Source: Prunus persica
Lineage: Eukaryota; Streptophyta; Magnoliopsida; Rosales; Rosaceae
Assembly: GCF_000346465.2 (NCBI RefSeq)
Contig: NC_034015.1
Location: forward strand, 21,080,462 to 21,144,461
Length of the DNA stretch: 64,000 nt
Direction of reading: 5' to 3'
A program made the position numbers and the translations under genes. Positions 24,725 to 35,446 of this stretch are shown here, one piece after another; position 1 is the first letter of the stretch, and every line of letters starts with the position of its first letter. The notes beneath the pieces are model-generated. The model did no database searches, was not told the DNA's origin, and worked only from the letters and a program-made list of their open reading frames with translations.

Positions 24725-27188
24725 ATGGTTGATTGTACTGGTGGCTTGTCATAACGTCCGGCCCACCTCTCAATGGTAAGCTCTAGTGGGTAGATCAGCA
24801 ATCCTTTCTAAGAGGATTTGTACCATATATATAGTTCAATTCAGAAATAAATTTTCTGTTCTTCTTTTTTTCTTTCTTTCTCAAATTTCATATCTTAGGG
24901 CTTATTAATTGGTGGGGTGTGGCTGTGTTTTGGTTAGTGCGGAAGCCCACCTTTCATATTTGAGATGTAGTTTCTGATTTAGATGATTGTGTTTTAGTGG
25001 CTAATCCAGTTGGTTCAACGTAGTTAGATGATGTGCTCTTCATTCTAGAGAAAGGAACTGAAAATGTTTATTCATTCTGTATTCCCATTGAAGTCATTTT
25101 TCCTTTGAATGTCAATCATGTAGTATTTCGCCATTAACCGTCCTGTCTTGTATCTTTGGGTATGAATGTTCAAGTATGCAGCCTGCCTGCCTGAGATACT
25201 TTTCTTTTGTTGTCCTTGGATTCTTTCAGCTTAAGCTTATCATTAGCATGTATTAAGCGAGCATATGAATCATAATTTAACTCTTGGATAGAGATTATTA
25301 ATTGATCTTTCGTCCCTCTCTGTCTCCGCCTATATCTATGATGAATTTCTCGTGAGTAAAATTTTTGTTTATCGGAGTTTGCTTTGGAATTCCACCGAAC
25401 GTCGGCGTGAAACTATTGATACAATACAATACAACAACAGATTCAGAATCAGAACCAATCAACACACACGACACACACTAGATATTTCTTTAATTTTTGT
25501 TCGAGATAAGAGACCAACAGTTATGTGGCCATGTGCAATAGATTAGAGTGTGGTCCCCTCCCGTCTGTTTTAATCCCAGCTGCGACGTTCTTGGCGCCAT
25601 TTCCGTAGCCTTCTCTTAGGGAGGTGACGGTTGAATAAAAATAATAATATTAATACATGTTTAAAAAAATTCCAGCAAGATTATAAATCTAATTAATTCA
25701 TTATCGGTATCTCATTCAGTAATTTTAATCGTTGAATTGTATTTATTAAATGTAGAGGTATCTCATTCAGTAATTTTAATCGTTGAATTGTATTCATTAA
25801 ATGTAGAAATTCGTCGAGAATGAGATATTTAACCTAATTCACGGAAGTTACAGTAAAATATATTATTCTCCTCGGAAGGCCCTGCCTGTTTACAATTTAG
25901 TCCTTGGATAGAGTCTCATCAATCAATTTGGCTGATAATCCATTAAAGTAAGGTAACAGTAAAAGTTTGATATATAGTTGAATTGACTCAAGACCTCTTT
26001 CATTATTTGTTTGTTTTTGTTCTCTCTTTGTCGAAAGTTGAAAACAATAACAGCACTGATTCACATCCTCAGAGCCCATAGAAATCCAAAACCACCTGCT
26101 TCATTATCATTACATCAAGGTTTTTATATGTGGCTGTCAATTAATTTTACTTTATTGTGTTTTATTTATCAATTTCATCCTTAAATAAATAAGTCAAGTT
26201 CTGTTGACCCACATACACTTATAATTTAATTTTCAGTTATTAAATCATAAAAAAAAAGAAAATATTAAATTAGTTTTAATTGATGTGGTTGTACACCTCA
26301 TCTTTCACATAAAGTGGTATGAGAATGTGGTATACAAATATGATTAAATACGTTAACGCGAGCTCACTCATTTGTTAACAACCTTTTTCATTGAATTAAT
26401 CTAGGGCAAATCTGCTAGCTATAGCTTTCATTCCATTAATATGAACAAAAATAAAATAAGAAAAAGAATATAACATTTAAAATTAATTCAAAAGCATGTT
26501 TGATTGCTTTCCTGAGATAAAACACACGTGCAACAAATTTAAAACAAATGGTGTGTACATTAATAAGATCACAGCCAAAGCATCAGCTCATCAATACCAA
26601 TTAAAGAAGAAAAGATTAACAAGGAACAAGGGGAAGCTCGACATCCTCTCATGACGATTCCCTCCCTAGCTCTCCTTGGATATCCATCAACCTAGCAACC
26701 TGCAATCCCATCAAATCATCCCGTTCAATGTTTATCACATAAATTTTTCAAGAAACTAGTTATGCAACCGGGTTTTCGTGTACGAGAGGGATAGATCTAG
26801 AGAGAGAACAAAAAATTCATCATTTATTCCTCCTTCATACGGACATCAAATTTAATTATATGTTACGAATCTATGATATAGTAATATGGGATGTTTTGTT
26901 GCTTCGGACATAACAAAATTGCTTGGATTTTTGGTTCCCTAAGCTTTTGTGCTCTTGGGAAGAGGTAAGCTAAAATACTCATCTTTCAACTTTCCAAGAC
27001 TACATCTAGGAAGAGCTATATCTTTTGTGCTTGGTTTTTTTGACCATTAGTCGCATACCCAAATCTTTTGGATATATTACATAATTTTCAAGTGAGGGGC
27101 TAGCTAGGGTTGAGAGAATAATGTACATACGTAGTTAGCACTAATTTAAATAACCAATTAATTAGTGTAAATACTTACTTAATTTCTT
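24725..27188. other. Intergenic region, convergent
   Basis: 3' flanks of the CNOT10-like (+) and proline-rich protein (-) genes. AT-rich, with one short tandem duplication (listed) and no supported gene. Confidence 0.55.
25706..25807. repeat. Tandem duplication, 2 x 51 bp
   Basis: A 51-bp unit starting GGTATCTCATTCAG and ending near AAATGTAGA is present twice head to tail (25706-25756 and 25757-25807) with almost no differences. This indicates recent duplication. Confidence 0.9.
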
Positions 27189-28235
27189 CTAGAGAGAGCA
27201 GGTGTAACCAGGAGGAGGTGACTTGCCACAGGTGACAAGGAGCTGAAGAGCAATCGGGACAAAGATGTTGAGGTTAAGAAGCTTCATTTTGAGAGTTGTG
27301 CAGAGACACATGGCAGCCTCAAGTTCAACAAGCCCTTGCAGCACTGGACAGCATTCATTTACCACTGGGTCACCTTGCCCAATGTGCACCAACCCACCAA
27401 GAAGATCCACACAAGCACCCAGTTTCATCGTGTCGATGGGACAAGTATCCTTGGCCCCCGGACTCTCGGCAGGAGGAGGGCATGGCGTCCCGGGACTCGG
27501 AGGCTTTTTACCCGGTGGCCCTCCTCCTATGACTGGAGGGATTATGCCAGGTGGCACTATTGGAGGCAGGGTCACTGGCGGTTTCAAAATGGGTGGGACA
27601 GTGATGGGTGGGATTGTAACCGGTGGTTTAACGACGGGTGGGATAATGGGAGGGATTGTAACTGGTGGGATAATGGGAGGGATTGTAACTGGTGGGATAA
27701 TGGGAGGGATTGTAACTGGTGGTTTGACGACGGGTGGGATAATGGGAGGGATTGTAACTGGTGGTTTGACGACGGGTGGGATAATGGGAGGGATTGTAAC
27801 TGGTGGTTTGACGATGGGTGGGATTGTAACTGGTGGCTTAACAATGGGTGGGATTGTAACCGGTGGCTTAACAACGGGTGGGATAATGGGAGGGATTGTA
27901 ACTGGTGGTTTGACGATGGGAGGGATTGTAACTGGTGGTTTGACGATGGGAGGGATTGTGACTGGTGGTTTGACTATGGGTGGAATTGTGACTGGTGGTT
28001 TAACGATGGGAGGGATTGTAACTGGTGGTTTGACGATGGGTGGGATTGTGACTGGTGGTTTAACGACTGGGGGCTTGACATGAATGGGAGGGATGGGGCC
28101 TTTGGGGGTCTTAGGCTTAGGTTTGTGCTTTGGGGGAGGCTTGCCACAAGTACCGCAGCCAAGAATGGGAGTGGCTGAGGAGATGAAGAGCAAGCAAATG
28201 AAGAAGAGAGCATGGAGCTTACTGGACTCGGCCAT
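27189..28235 (-). CDS. Hybrid proline-rich cell wall protein with eight-cysteine (LTP-like) domain
   Basis: Intronless, 348 aa from ATG 28235 (MAESSKL). The frame is open three codons further, but only to a GTG. A signal peptide (ALFFICLLFISSATPILGC) targets it to the secretory pathway. It is followed by a Lys/Pro spacer and a long repeat region with fourteen PPVTIPPI motifs, mostly as VKPPVTIPPI, some separated by IPPV. The C-terminal ~90 residues carry the eight-cysteine hydrophobic-seed pattern C-C-CC-CxC-C-C (DTCPIDTMKLGAC, NECCPVL, MCLCTTL, LVTCGK, YTCSL). Such HyPRPs are extracellular and are thought to sit at the plasma membrane/wall interface, with Tyr-poor repeats that are poorly cross-linked. 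A TATTTAA element about 100 bp upstream is a possible TATA box. Confidence 0.93.
   Translation of the reverse strand: MAESSKLHALFFICLLFISSATPILGCGTCGKPPPKHKPKPKTPKGPIPPIHVKPPVVKPPVTIPPIVKPPVTIPPIVKPPVTIPPIVKPPVTIPPIVKPPVTIPPIVKPPVTIPPIIPPVVKPPVTIPPIVKPPVTIPPIVKPPVTIPPIIPPVVKPPVTIPPIIPPVVKPPVTIPPIIPPVTIPPIIPPVTIPPIIPPVVKPPVTIPPITVPPILKPPVTLPPIVPPGIIPPVIGGGPPGKKPPSPGTPCPPPAESPGAKDTCPIDTMKLGACVDLLGGLVHIGQGDPVVNECCPVLQGLVELEAAMCLCTTLKMKLLNLNIFVPIALQLLVTCGKSPPPGYTCSL
27555..28085 (-). repeat. Coding minisatellite of the proline-rich protein (30-bp basic unit)
   Basis: Tandem 30-bp units encode VKPPVTIPPI, with 12-bp and 27-bp variants inserting IPPV. The regular three-base phase leaves long but spurious open frames on the opposite strand (Gly/Thr-rich and Trp/Asp-rich readings), which should not be annotated. 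Confidence 0.9.
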
Positions 28236-29321
28236 GTTCTTCACCGCAGTAGTCTAGCGCGCTCTTTCTCTCTCTCTCTGCAGATGAGAGTGATGCTGAG
28301 ATGAGGTAAAGCTTTTGTAGTGGAAAGAGGATGTTAAATAGGAATAGTGACGAGGGCAAGAGAACAAAAAAAGCCCTAAGAGGCACATCACGTGAACATG
28401 GGGCTAGCAAAGCAAAAGGCAGCTGCCAAACTTTGCTAGTTGGCATAACTTACTCCTTAAATTTGCATGAGTCCATTTGCCATTATTTTATTTTTATATT
28501 ATTGTTTCATAATCTTGTCTTTTATTAAATTTACATGGATTTTCATGCTTAACTTTTTATTATAATCATGAAAAAGTCCCAGTAGAGGAGTAATAGCTAG
28601 TCCCCCTAATTAAACTAACAATTAAGCTTTGGATGGTGATCTTCTTGGGGGATAGATCGATGGAATAGTTTTGTTTTATTGGATGGCAATCATGGCCAAT
28701 CACTCACTACGGCCATTGGTAGCTTGTGGTTACTATCTTTGGGGCTTATAGATAGATAGATAGATAGATATATAGGTTTGTTCTGTTTTACCTTTTACGT
28801 ACATTCAACATACTATGTCATCATCAATAATGCATTTCACACAATTACACATGAAGGAGGAAAGTAAAGTTCATGGAGGAAAGGTATTGATCATGATTCA
28901 TGAACAGGGGAGATCTAATCTACCTGCTTAATCATTGCTTAAGTATAGGTCCCACTTGAAAGGAGAATAACAATTAATAGGTCATCTTTATCTCTCTTGT
29001 CTTCACGTGTTTATCTCTCTTCTCATATTTGGATATGGATATTATAAAGGGTAAGTTTTTATAGTCAAATTAACAGTTTGCATATTGAATTGTATAAGCT
29101 GTAAATTGGAAGTTGGACCGCATATTCAAATAATTTTTTATGTGGGGTAATATGGCAAGTGCTTTTGGTACGTCCCAAAATGGTAACAGGGAGCTAAGCT
29201 TAGCTAGGCAATGGGAGTTCCCTTTCCTCCTATTAAGTCCAAACTGAGCCTCTTGCATTGGTCACACTCAAAACTTAAGGACACGCACGTACTACATATA
29301 TACCAGATCATAAGATCAGAT

Positions 29322-29326
<5 letters not shown>

Positions 29327-29355
<29 letters not shown>
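29327..29355. repeat. (AG)14 microsatellite
   Basis: Perfect AG run of about 28 bp. Confidence 0.9.
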
Positions 29356-29358
<3 letters not shown>

Positions 29359-30439
29359 TTTTTCACGTGTATATTATGTATATTAATATTATAGGTATTA
29401 TATATATATTTGAGTATGCAGGAACATAACACAAGTGCATATTTGATTGAGTTGAAATTCATCCCCTTAATTTTAGCAGGCAAGTTGGATTCAAGTCCAT
29501 ATTGTGTCATTCAGTTGTTGTATTTTTACGTTCCTACTCTTTTTTTTTTAAATTGTTAACAACAGGAAAAAAAAAGAAAAGGGAAACATGTCAAAGAAGA
29601 AGAAAGCAATATATATACAAATTTTCTCCAATCAAACAAAAAAATTTGGAGTGTGTTTTCACCCATTCAAAAAAAAAAAAATATTTCATGTCTTTTTCCT
29701 CTTTCATTTTTTCAAATTGAAACATTAAAACTTTTATGACTGCTATTGCATGCTAATAGATGATGAATTTAAGTTATTAAGGTATTAAGTCATGACAAAT
29801 TTTTTTATAAATATTTTCATATTAGGTTGAGAACTCCTATTTAAACTTCGCACATACCCTTCATAATCTCAGGACCGCACTGGTGTGTGGTAGCTGTTAG
29901 GAAAAACAGAACAGCTAGGCAAGCATGTGGAATAATGGTGGTTGAGGAAAGGAGAGAGAATTATAATAGAGGAATGGTGGGGAAGGCTGACATGTATATA
30001 TATATATATATTGTGTGTATATATGCATGATATGGGTATGAAATTTTGGTCTCTCTCTCTATATATAGATTATATATATATATATATATATATGTGTTGT
30101 ATGTGTACGTCCGTGACTGTGAGTCTGTGAGGATATGAGAAGCAGTGGTGAATAAATGAAAGAAGGACATGAATTGAGAAGCCTTGCTAGCTAGCTGGAT
30201 GCTTTTGTATGTTTATGTGATCCGTGATTCTGCTTTCCTCATCTTGATGTGATTGGTCTCCTCCTGCATGCAATGCAATATTAATACCTTTTTTTTTTCT
30301 TTTTTCCAAATTTCTATCTCTTTCTCTCTCCACAATTGTTCTTCTCTTCAGAACCAAATTATTGAACTTCATCCACTGAATCATATGCATTGCTGCTCAA
30401 CTCAATATATATATATATATATATAGATATACAGAGAGC

Positions 30440-31243
30440 TTCTATTGAGGGATCTCTCAAATAAGCTTATTTGAGGGATACCCCTTGTAGGCTCCACTCC
30501 GGATTGTATTTCACTAATCCAAACCTTCTATTTTGTAGATACTCATTTAAAGATCATCTCTACAAAAACTCACTTGAATCCGATATCATTTGACCACTCA
30601 ATTAAGTTATTGAAATTTTAGCATTTTCTTGAAGCACCGTGTTCATTGATTTTGTAAGACACAATTGGATGTCGAAATGGTTTCCGATTTGTCTAATTTT
30701 TTGTAAGGATGATCTATGAATGAAGACATAAAAAATAGATGGTTTGGATCATTGGGAAAAAAATTGTAGGGTACCCTAAAAGGCGTTCCTCAAATAAAAT
30801 TATTTGAGGGATGCCTCAATAGAAAGGGACTGTATATTATATATATATTCTTCTTCTATAGATAAATTATTTAAATAATTTTATTTGAAGAATATTGTTT
30901 AGAATATGCTACGAATTTTTTTTTCAACGATCTAAATCATGTATTTTTTAAGTCTACATTCATAGATCATTCTTACAAAAAATTAGACAAATTGGAAACT
31001 GTTTTAACATCTAATTGTATCCTACAAAATCAATTAACACGGTGCTTTAAAAAAGAAATAAAATTTCTATAACATAATTGAGTGGTCAAACAATATTGGA
31101 TTCAAGTGATTTTTTGTAGAGATGATCTTTGAATGATTATCTAAAACATATAGGGTTTGGATTAGTAAAATACAATGCGGACTGGGCCCTACAAGGATGT
31201 CCTTTAAATAAGCTAATTTGAGAAATCCCTCAATGAAAACTCT
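30440..31243. mobile_element. Inverted pair of MITE-like elements forming a ~390-bp-arm hairpin
   Basis: The left element (about 30440-30825) starts TATTGAGGGATCTCTCAAATAA and ends TTATTTGAGGGATGCCTCAATA, so it has its own terminal inverted repeats. The right element (about 30852-31243) is the reverse complement of the left along its full length. Matching blocks include GAGTGGTCAAA, ATTAGACAAAT, CATAGATCAT and GGTTTGGATTAGT. The two arms are separated by only about 26 bp of AT-rich DNA and are roughly 80-85% alike by eye. No protein is encoded, so this is non-autonomous. The superfamily is not assigned, because target-site duplications are unclear. Confidence 0.8.
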
Positions 31244-33001
31244 TTGTATGTATATATCCCCTGCACTTAGATCTACTTGGTTTAGGTTGGCCTTCTGGGG
31301 CTGGATCCATCTATATATCTTATAACTTGTAGGGCTACATGGCATCGTAATTTTGAATGCACATTCTTTTTGCTTCGCTAATTAATTAAGGTTTATAAAT
31401 TAAATAAGTGATTAGCTATTAGACATGTGTTCTCTTTTTGAATTCAGAGCGCTAACACTAGCCAGATCTTGCTGTGTGTTTTGTTTTAAGTTGTCTTCTT
31501 CACTGATTCTCACGGGAAAATGGGAAAATGGGAAAAGAGAAGTTTATATATTTTATCACCACACCACACAAGAGATTTGGCTACCACCCTTAAACCCATG
31601 CACACGTTAATTATATTATAAAATAATATATACGATATTTAATTAGTTAATTAGCCAAATAACATTCATTCATCATCATCTGCACAAGATGCCATGCCTG
31701 CCACTGTATATGATAACAAATTAGTGCTCTCTAATTGGATTTTGTCGGGTGTTGTGTCTCTAACGCATGCAGTAATTCCTCTTTTTTGGTAACTCTGAGG
31801 GCACTCCATCTACATGCAATGCAGCAGCTATACATCTCCTAGTAGATAGAGATCTAAATCTAATGGTCGTGGTTTGTTGTCCCGTAGTGAGATGATGAAG
31901 CACTACAGCCACAGGATGTTTGGGTTCATTTGATAAATCGGTGTAGAGAAAGGAACAAAAAGAATCTAATCTCTATAGACTATAGTACAATACTATTAAT
32001 AATGGCACATGGCCAAGTGGGAGAAAGACATGGGTGCTACGTACCACTACAGTGGGTCGAGACTCGATCGAGAGGTCCAAGATTTTTTAAGCACTACACT
32101 ATTAAAGTGAATTTTCTATCGTTCGATGTAAGATATTCTTAATATGAAGTTCTTACTTATTTGTGGGGTGTTTTTCAAATGAAATGATAATTACTTAATT
32201 AACATGCATAATTACTTAATTTACTGATGGTGGAAGGACGGAAGCCATGCATATAAAAATATGAGTGAATTGATTAAAATGTATCTAACTCTTTTATTGG
32301 CATTGTTCAATGGCGACAATCTGCTTGGCCAACCATGCATAAATGACCACAGGATTGATGGTGGTGCAGTGATCAGTTGAAGCCAAGCTGTTTCTTTTGT
32401 TGTCCTTGTCTTTTGTTTATCGGGTCAACAGTGGCGGGCTGGATTGTCTCTGGGTGTGAGTGTGGGCTTAGCAGAGGTTAAGGAGTGCGTACGTTTCTGA
32501 CAACGTATATGGATAAAAAGAATGAACGAATTCGATCAAACAATCATCTAAAGCCCAACAGTAACATAAACAAAAACATGCTAAATAAAAACAAAAAAAC
32601 AAAACAGAAAGAAGCCTTACTTGGGTAAGGAGAGGTGGGCTACATAAGTGTTAGGAAACGTCATACGATTTGGGTCGGGCTACAGCCCTACCTAGACAGA
32701 ACTGGGTTCGTGCCGGAGCATGCGCTCCGCATTGTGTTTGTGTACGGTCTCTCATTTTAAGTTGCTGCATGTTGAATTTATTTTTGCCCTCACGATCACA
32801 CACAACTATTTTCCACTCTCATTTTAAGTATGTACTTACTAATGAATATATATAATAAATGAATTGTAACACACACATATGATTTTGTAAAAACCTTCAT
32901 TATTTACGGATGATGAAAATTCGAATGCTCTTAACCAGTACAACTACAAGACGTTTCTACATCAGTTAAGTGTTAAAAAAGAACTTTTACTGTGTTTTGC
33001 T

Positions 33002-33225
33002 AATGGAAAAAGAACTTGACATATGTGCACTCATCCTGCGTTGTTTGTTTGCTGCTTCTTTTCCTTTTCTGGGCAGATATATATTTAGGGCTTCTGTTGT
33101 TGACTCAAATGTGTTCGAGCGCCGAAGCTTTGGCACAATTGCACTAGGGCTTTGCGCGCTTCTGTACTCTGTGGCCTTCCATAAGAAAATCGAAGCTCTT
33201 GAAGCCCAAAATCATGAGGAGAAAG
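33002..33225 (+). other. Orphan exon-like ORF with one membrane segment
   Basis: The open frame reads MEKELDICALILRC... then ERRSFGTIALGLCALLYSVA and KKIEALEAQNHEEK, with a single hydrophobic helix followed by a coiled-coil-like tail. An acceptor-like CTGGGCAG at 33078 and a donor-like AAAG|GTACT at 33225 would bound an exon. The codon quality looks genuine, but I do not recognise the family. Joining to the downstream F-box frame works only through a later donor at 33308. It may be a remnant exon of a separate gene or a 5' exon of the F-box gene. No function is proposed. Confidence 0.3.
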
Positions 33226-33725
33226 GTACTTTATTTTCAGCTGTTAATTTGATAAATATATGCTTTATAATTGAATTGAATCAGGCATATCTGGAAGGGA
33301 ATTCTGAGGTAAACTTTTAAAGATTCATTCGAGAATTTTAGCAAATTCGGGTCAAGTCAAGAAGAACAGAATTTTTTTTTTTTAAAAAAGAAAAAAAGAA
33401 AAAGAGAAACAGGGTTTTGTAAATGTTGTAAGTTTGGATTTAGAATAGTTCATTTGAAACAAATTAAGATGCCTGGAAATTGGAATTCATGTTACGAAAG
33501 TTCCATTTTTCATTCAATATTGTAAGTTTGGATTTAGTAAAATGAAATGATTATAGAACAGAGAATTAAACAAAATCTGCAATTTTAGGGGTAATTTATC
33601 TTCCTAGTTAAAATTGGCAGCTGCTTTCTGTTTTTTTTTCTCTTCTTCTGTTGATTAATATAATGCGCAGTTATTCTTGTTGATTATGTTAAAATGGTAT
33701 ACGATCTGCAATCATGTAGTGCAAG

Positions 33726-34736
33726 GATCACATCAGTAAATTGCCAGATGATGTTCTTCATACCATTGTCTCATTATTGAGTATGAGGGATGCTGTACGC
33801 ACGAGCGTATTATCACATAGGTGGAAGAACATGTATGCATACATGTCAAATCTCGAGTTCAATTGGCATGACATAATCTCCACACCAGCTGATTCAACTC
33901 CTGGAGCGGTTTGCAACAGCAAAGTGCGCTATTTTCTAGCAAGACTAGAAAGATTCTTAGCATGTCATTTGGGCACGAAGGTTGTCTCCTTCAAGGTTTC
34001 ATGTTGTTTTGGAAATATGTACGGTCTTCATATCAATGACTGGATTAGTTTTGCCATTAGAAAGGGTGTTGAAAATCTTGATCTTGCCTTTACTTGTGAC
34101 AAACCAGCTGAGCGCATCGATTGGAGAATCATTGACTATTATCATTTTCCTACTCAGCTCCTTTTGCATGGTGAAGAATCCAAATTAAGGCATCTTTCCT
34201 TGCGCTCATGCACACTTCAGTCAGATTTTTTTGATCGATTTAGCACCTTATCAACTCTTGTGTTGTGTGATGTAAATCTCGCTGGACATGTTGAGCCGCA
34301 TATGTTTTCTTCTTGTTCAAACCTTGAGTGTTTAACATTGCAATGGTGTTTTGGATTAGAAAGATTGTGCATTGGTGATTCCCTTCATCGTTTGAAGGTG
34401 CTGGTGGTGAGCCTCTGTGAAGGGTTAAAGGGGATTGAACTCAGTGCCACCAATCTTACCAGTTTCCATTATAAGGGTGATGACATAGAACTCTCTTTTG
34501 AAAGGGTTCCCAATCTGGGGGAACTATATGTTATGATGAAGGACACTGATGTGGTTTCTACTTTTGCTGAGCTTGAGAAAGAACTTCCTCATGTCAAGAG
34601 TATGACAGTTGCCAAAAGTCGTGCCCGTAAGAAAAAGTTGGAAAACTTTGTGTGGTTACTTGGTTCATTAAAACGAGCCAACATGTCATGCTCACTTTTC
34701 TTATTTTTTCACCTTGTCTTTCATTGTAGGTTATAA
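33726..34736 (+). CDS. F-box/LRR protein, N-terminal exon unresolved
   Basis: Open frame of about 336 aa. It begins with an F-box: KDHISKLPDDVLHTIVSLLS-MRDAVRTSVLSHRWKNMY. An LRR-like region follows (LRHLSLRSCTLQ, LSTLVLCDVNL, NLECLTLQWCFGLERL, LKVLVVSLCEGLKGI, LGELYVMMKD), as in plant F-box/FBD/LRR proteins, which act as substrate receptors of SCF ubiquitin ligases. A stop lies in frame just upstream (33717), so the start must come from an upstream exon spliced at about 33719 or 33725; none could be assigned securely. The protein is shorter than usual and lacks a clear FBD. Its last ~15 residues (LFLFFHLVFHC) read through a pyrimidine-rich, intron-like tract. It could be a truncated family member or pseudogene. 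Confidence 0.75.
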   Translation, partial: DHISKLPDDVLHTIVSLLSMRDAVRTSVLSHRWKNMYAYMSNLEFNWHDIISTPADSTPGAVCNSKVRYFLARLERFLACHLGTKVVSFKVSCCFGNMYGLHINDWISFAIRKGVENLDLAFTCDKPAERIDWRIIDYYHFPTQLLLHGEESKLRHLSLRSCTLQSDFFDRFSTLSTLVLCDVNLAGHVEPHMFSSCSNLECLTLQWCFGLERLCIGDSLHRLKVLVVSLCEGLKGIELSATNLTSFHYKGDDIELSFERVPNLGELYVMMKDTDVVSTFAELEKELPHVKSMTVAKSRARKKKLENFVWLLGSLKRANMSCSLFLFFHLVFHCRL

Positions 34737-35446
34737 TCGCTGACGATTCAACAAGGGCCAGCATTTGCCTGTGTTTCATGTGATGTCCAAAGGATCAGCT
34801 CTGTCCTAGGAGCTTTTCTCCTGCTTCAGAAATTCCATTTGACCTCGAATCTTCACTACATCGATTGTGGTTGTAGATGTCTAATATAAACTTTTGCTGC
34901 TTCAGATCATGCGGCATTGTCATTTATAGTTGCTGTCTAAATTACTTGTCCAGAATCCAGAAGTGCAGTTTCACTTGTCCACAGAATTAGAGTACGTTCT
35001 TTTCTGCAATTTATCTAGGTCAGGGCAGCTGTATGTTAACTCTTAGCTGGGGTGTATGCGAACTGTAGTTCTTAGCTGTTATGTAATGACGGATATCTGG
35101 TTGGCTGTTTGTACAATTTTGCTTCATTTTTTTCCCCTAAGAAATTTGTGTTACTCATCTGGGGAAGAAAAGAAGTGGATTGCTCGTACATGTTTTGAGT
35201 AAAACGCAACTTGTAACAAATTGTTGAAAACGAAAAGTTACTGTTATAACCACAATACGCTTGTGTTAATAAGCAGTACATGTAGCCATTTGAAATGAAC
35301 TCCATTGTATTATTAATTTAAACAGCTTGTATAAGATGTTGATACCCATAAGTACAGAATCCAGCCCACCCAACCCAAAAAGCGGAAAAAGAAAAAGAAA
35401 CAGAAACTTTACAATAAGTTGGCAAACAAGCTGCTGCTAGTATTGC
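34737..35446. other. Convergent 3' intergenic region
   Basis: 710 bp between the F-box gene (+) and the BSD gene (-). Probable 3' UTRs; nothing else is seen. Confidence 0.55.

Larger units (their letters stand above)
28245..32990. other. Long AT-rich intergenic region
   Basis: About 4.7 kb without a supported gene. It includes the promoter of the proline-rich protein gene (with an ACGTG-core G-box-like CACGTGA near 28389), several microsatellites (28751-28770 GATA; about 29327-29355 AG; TA runs near 30000, 30070 and 30405) and the inverted MITE-like pair at 30440-31243. Confidence 0.55.

Noticed and set aside
27265..28178. Two long plus-strand open frames (272 and 280 aa; Gly/Thr-rich and Trp/Asp-rich)
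   Set aside because: They are antisense readings of the proline-rich repeat, whose unit length is a multiple of three; composition is a pure artefact of the repeat and the minus-strand protein has a signal peptide and eight-cysteine domain.
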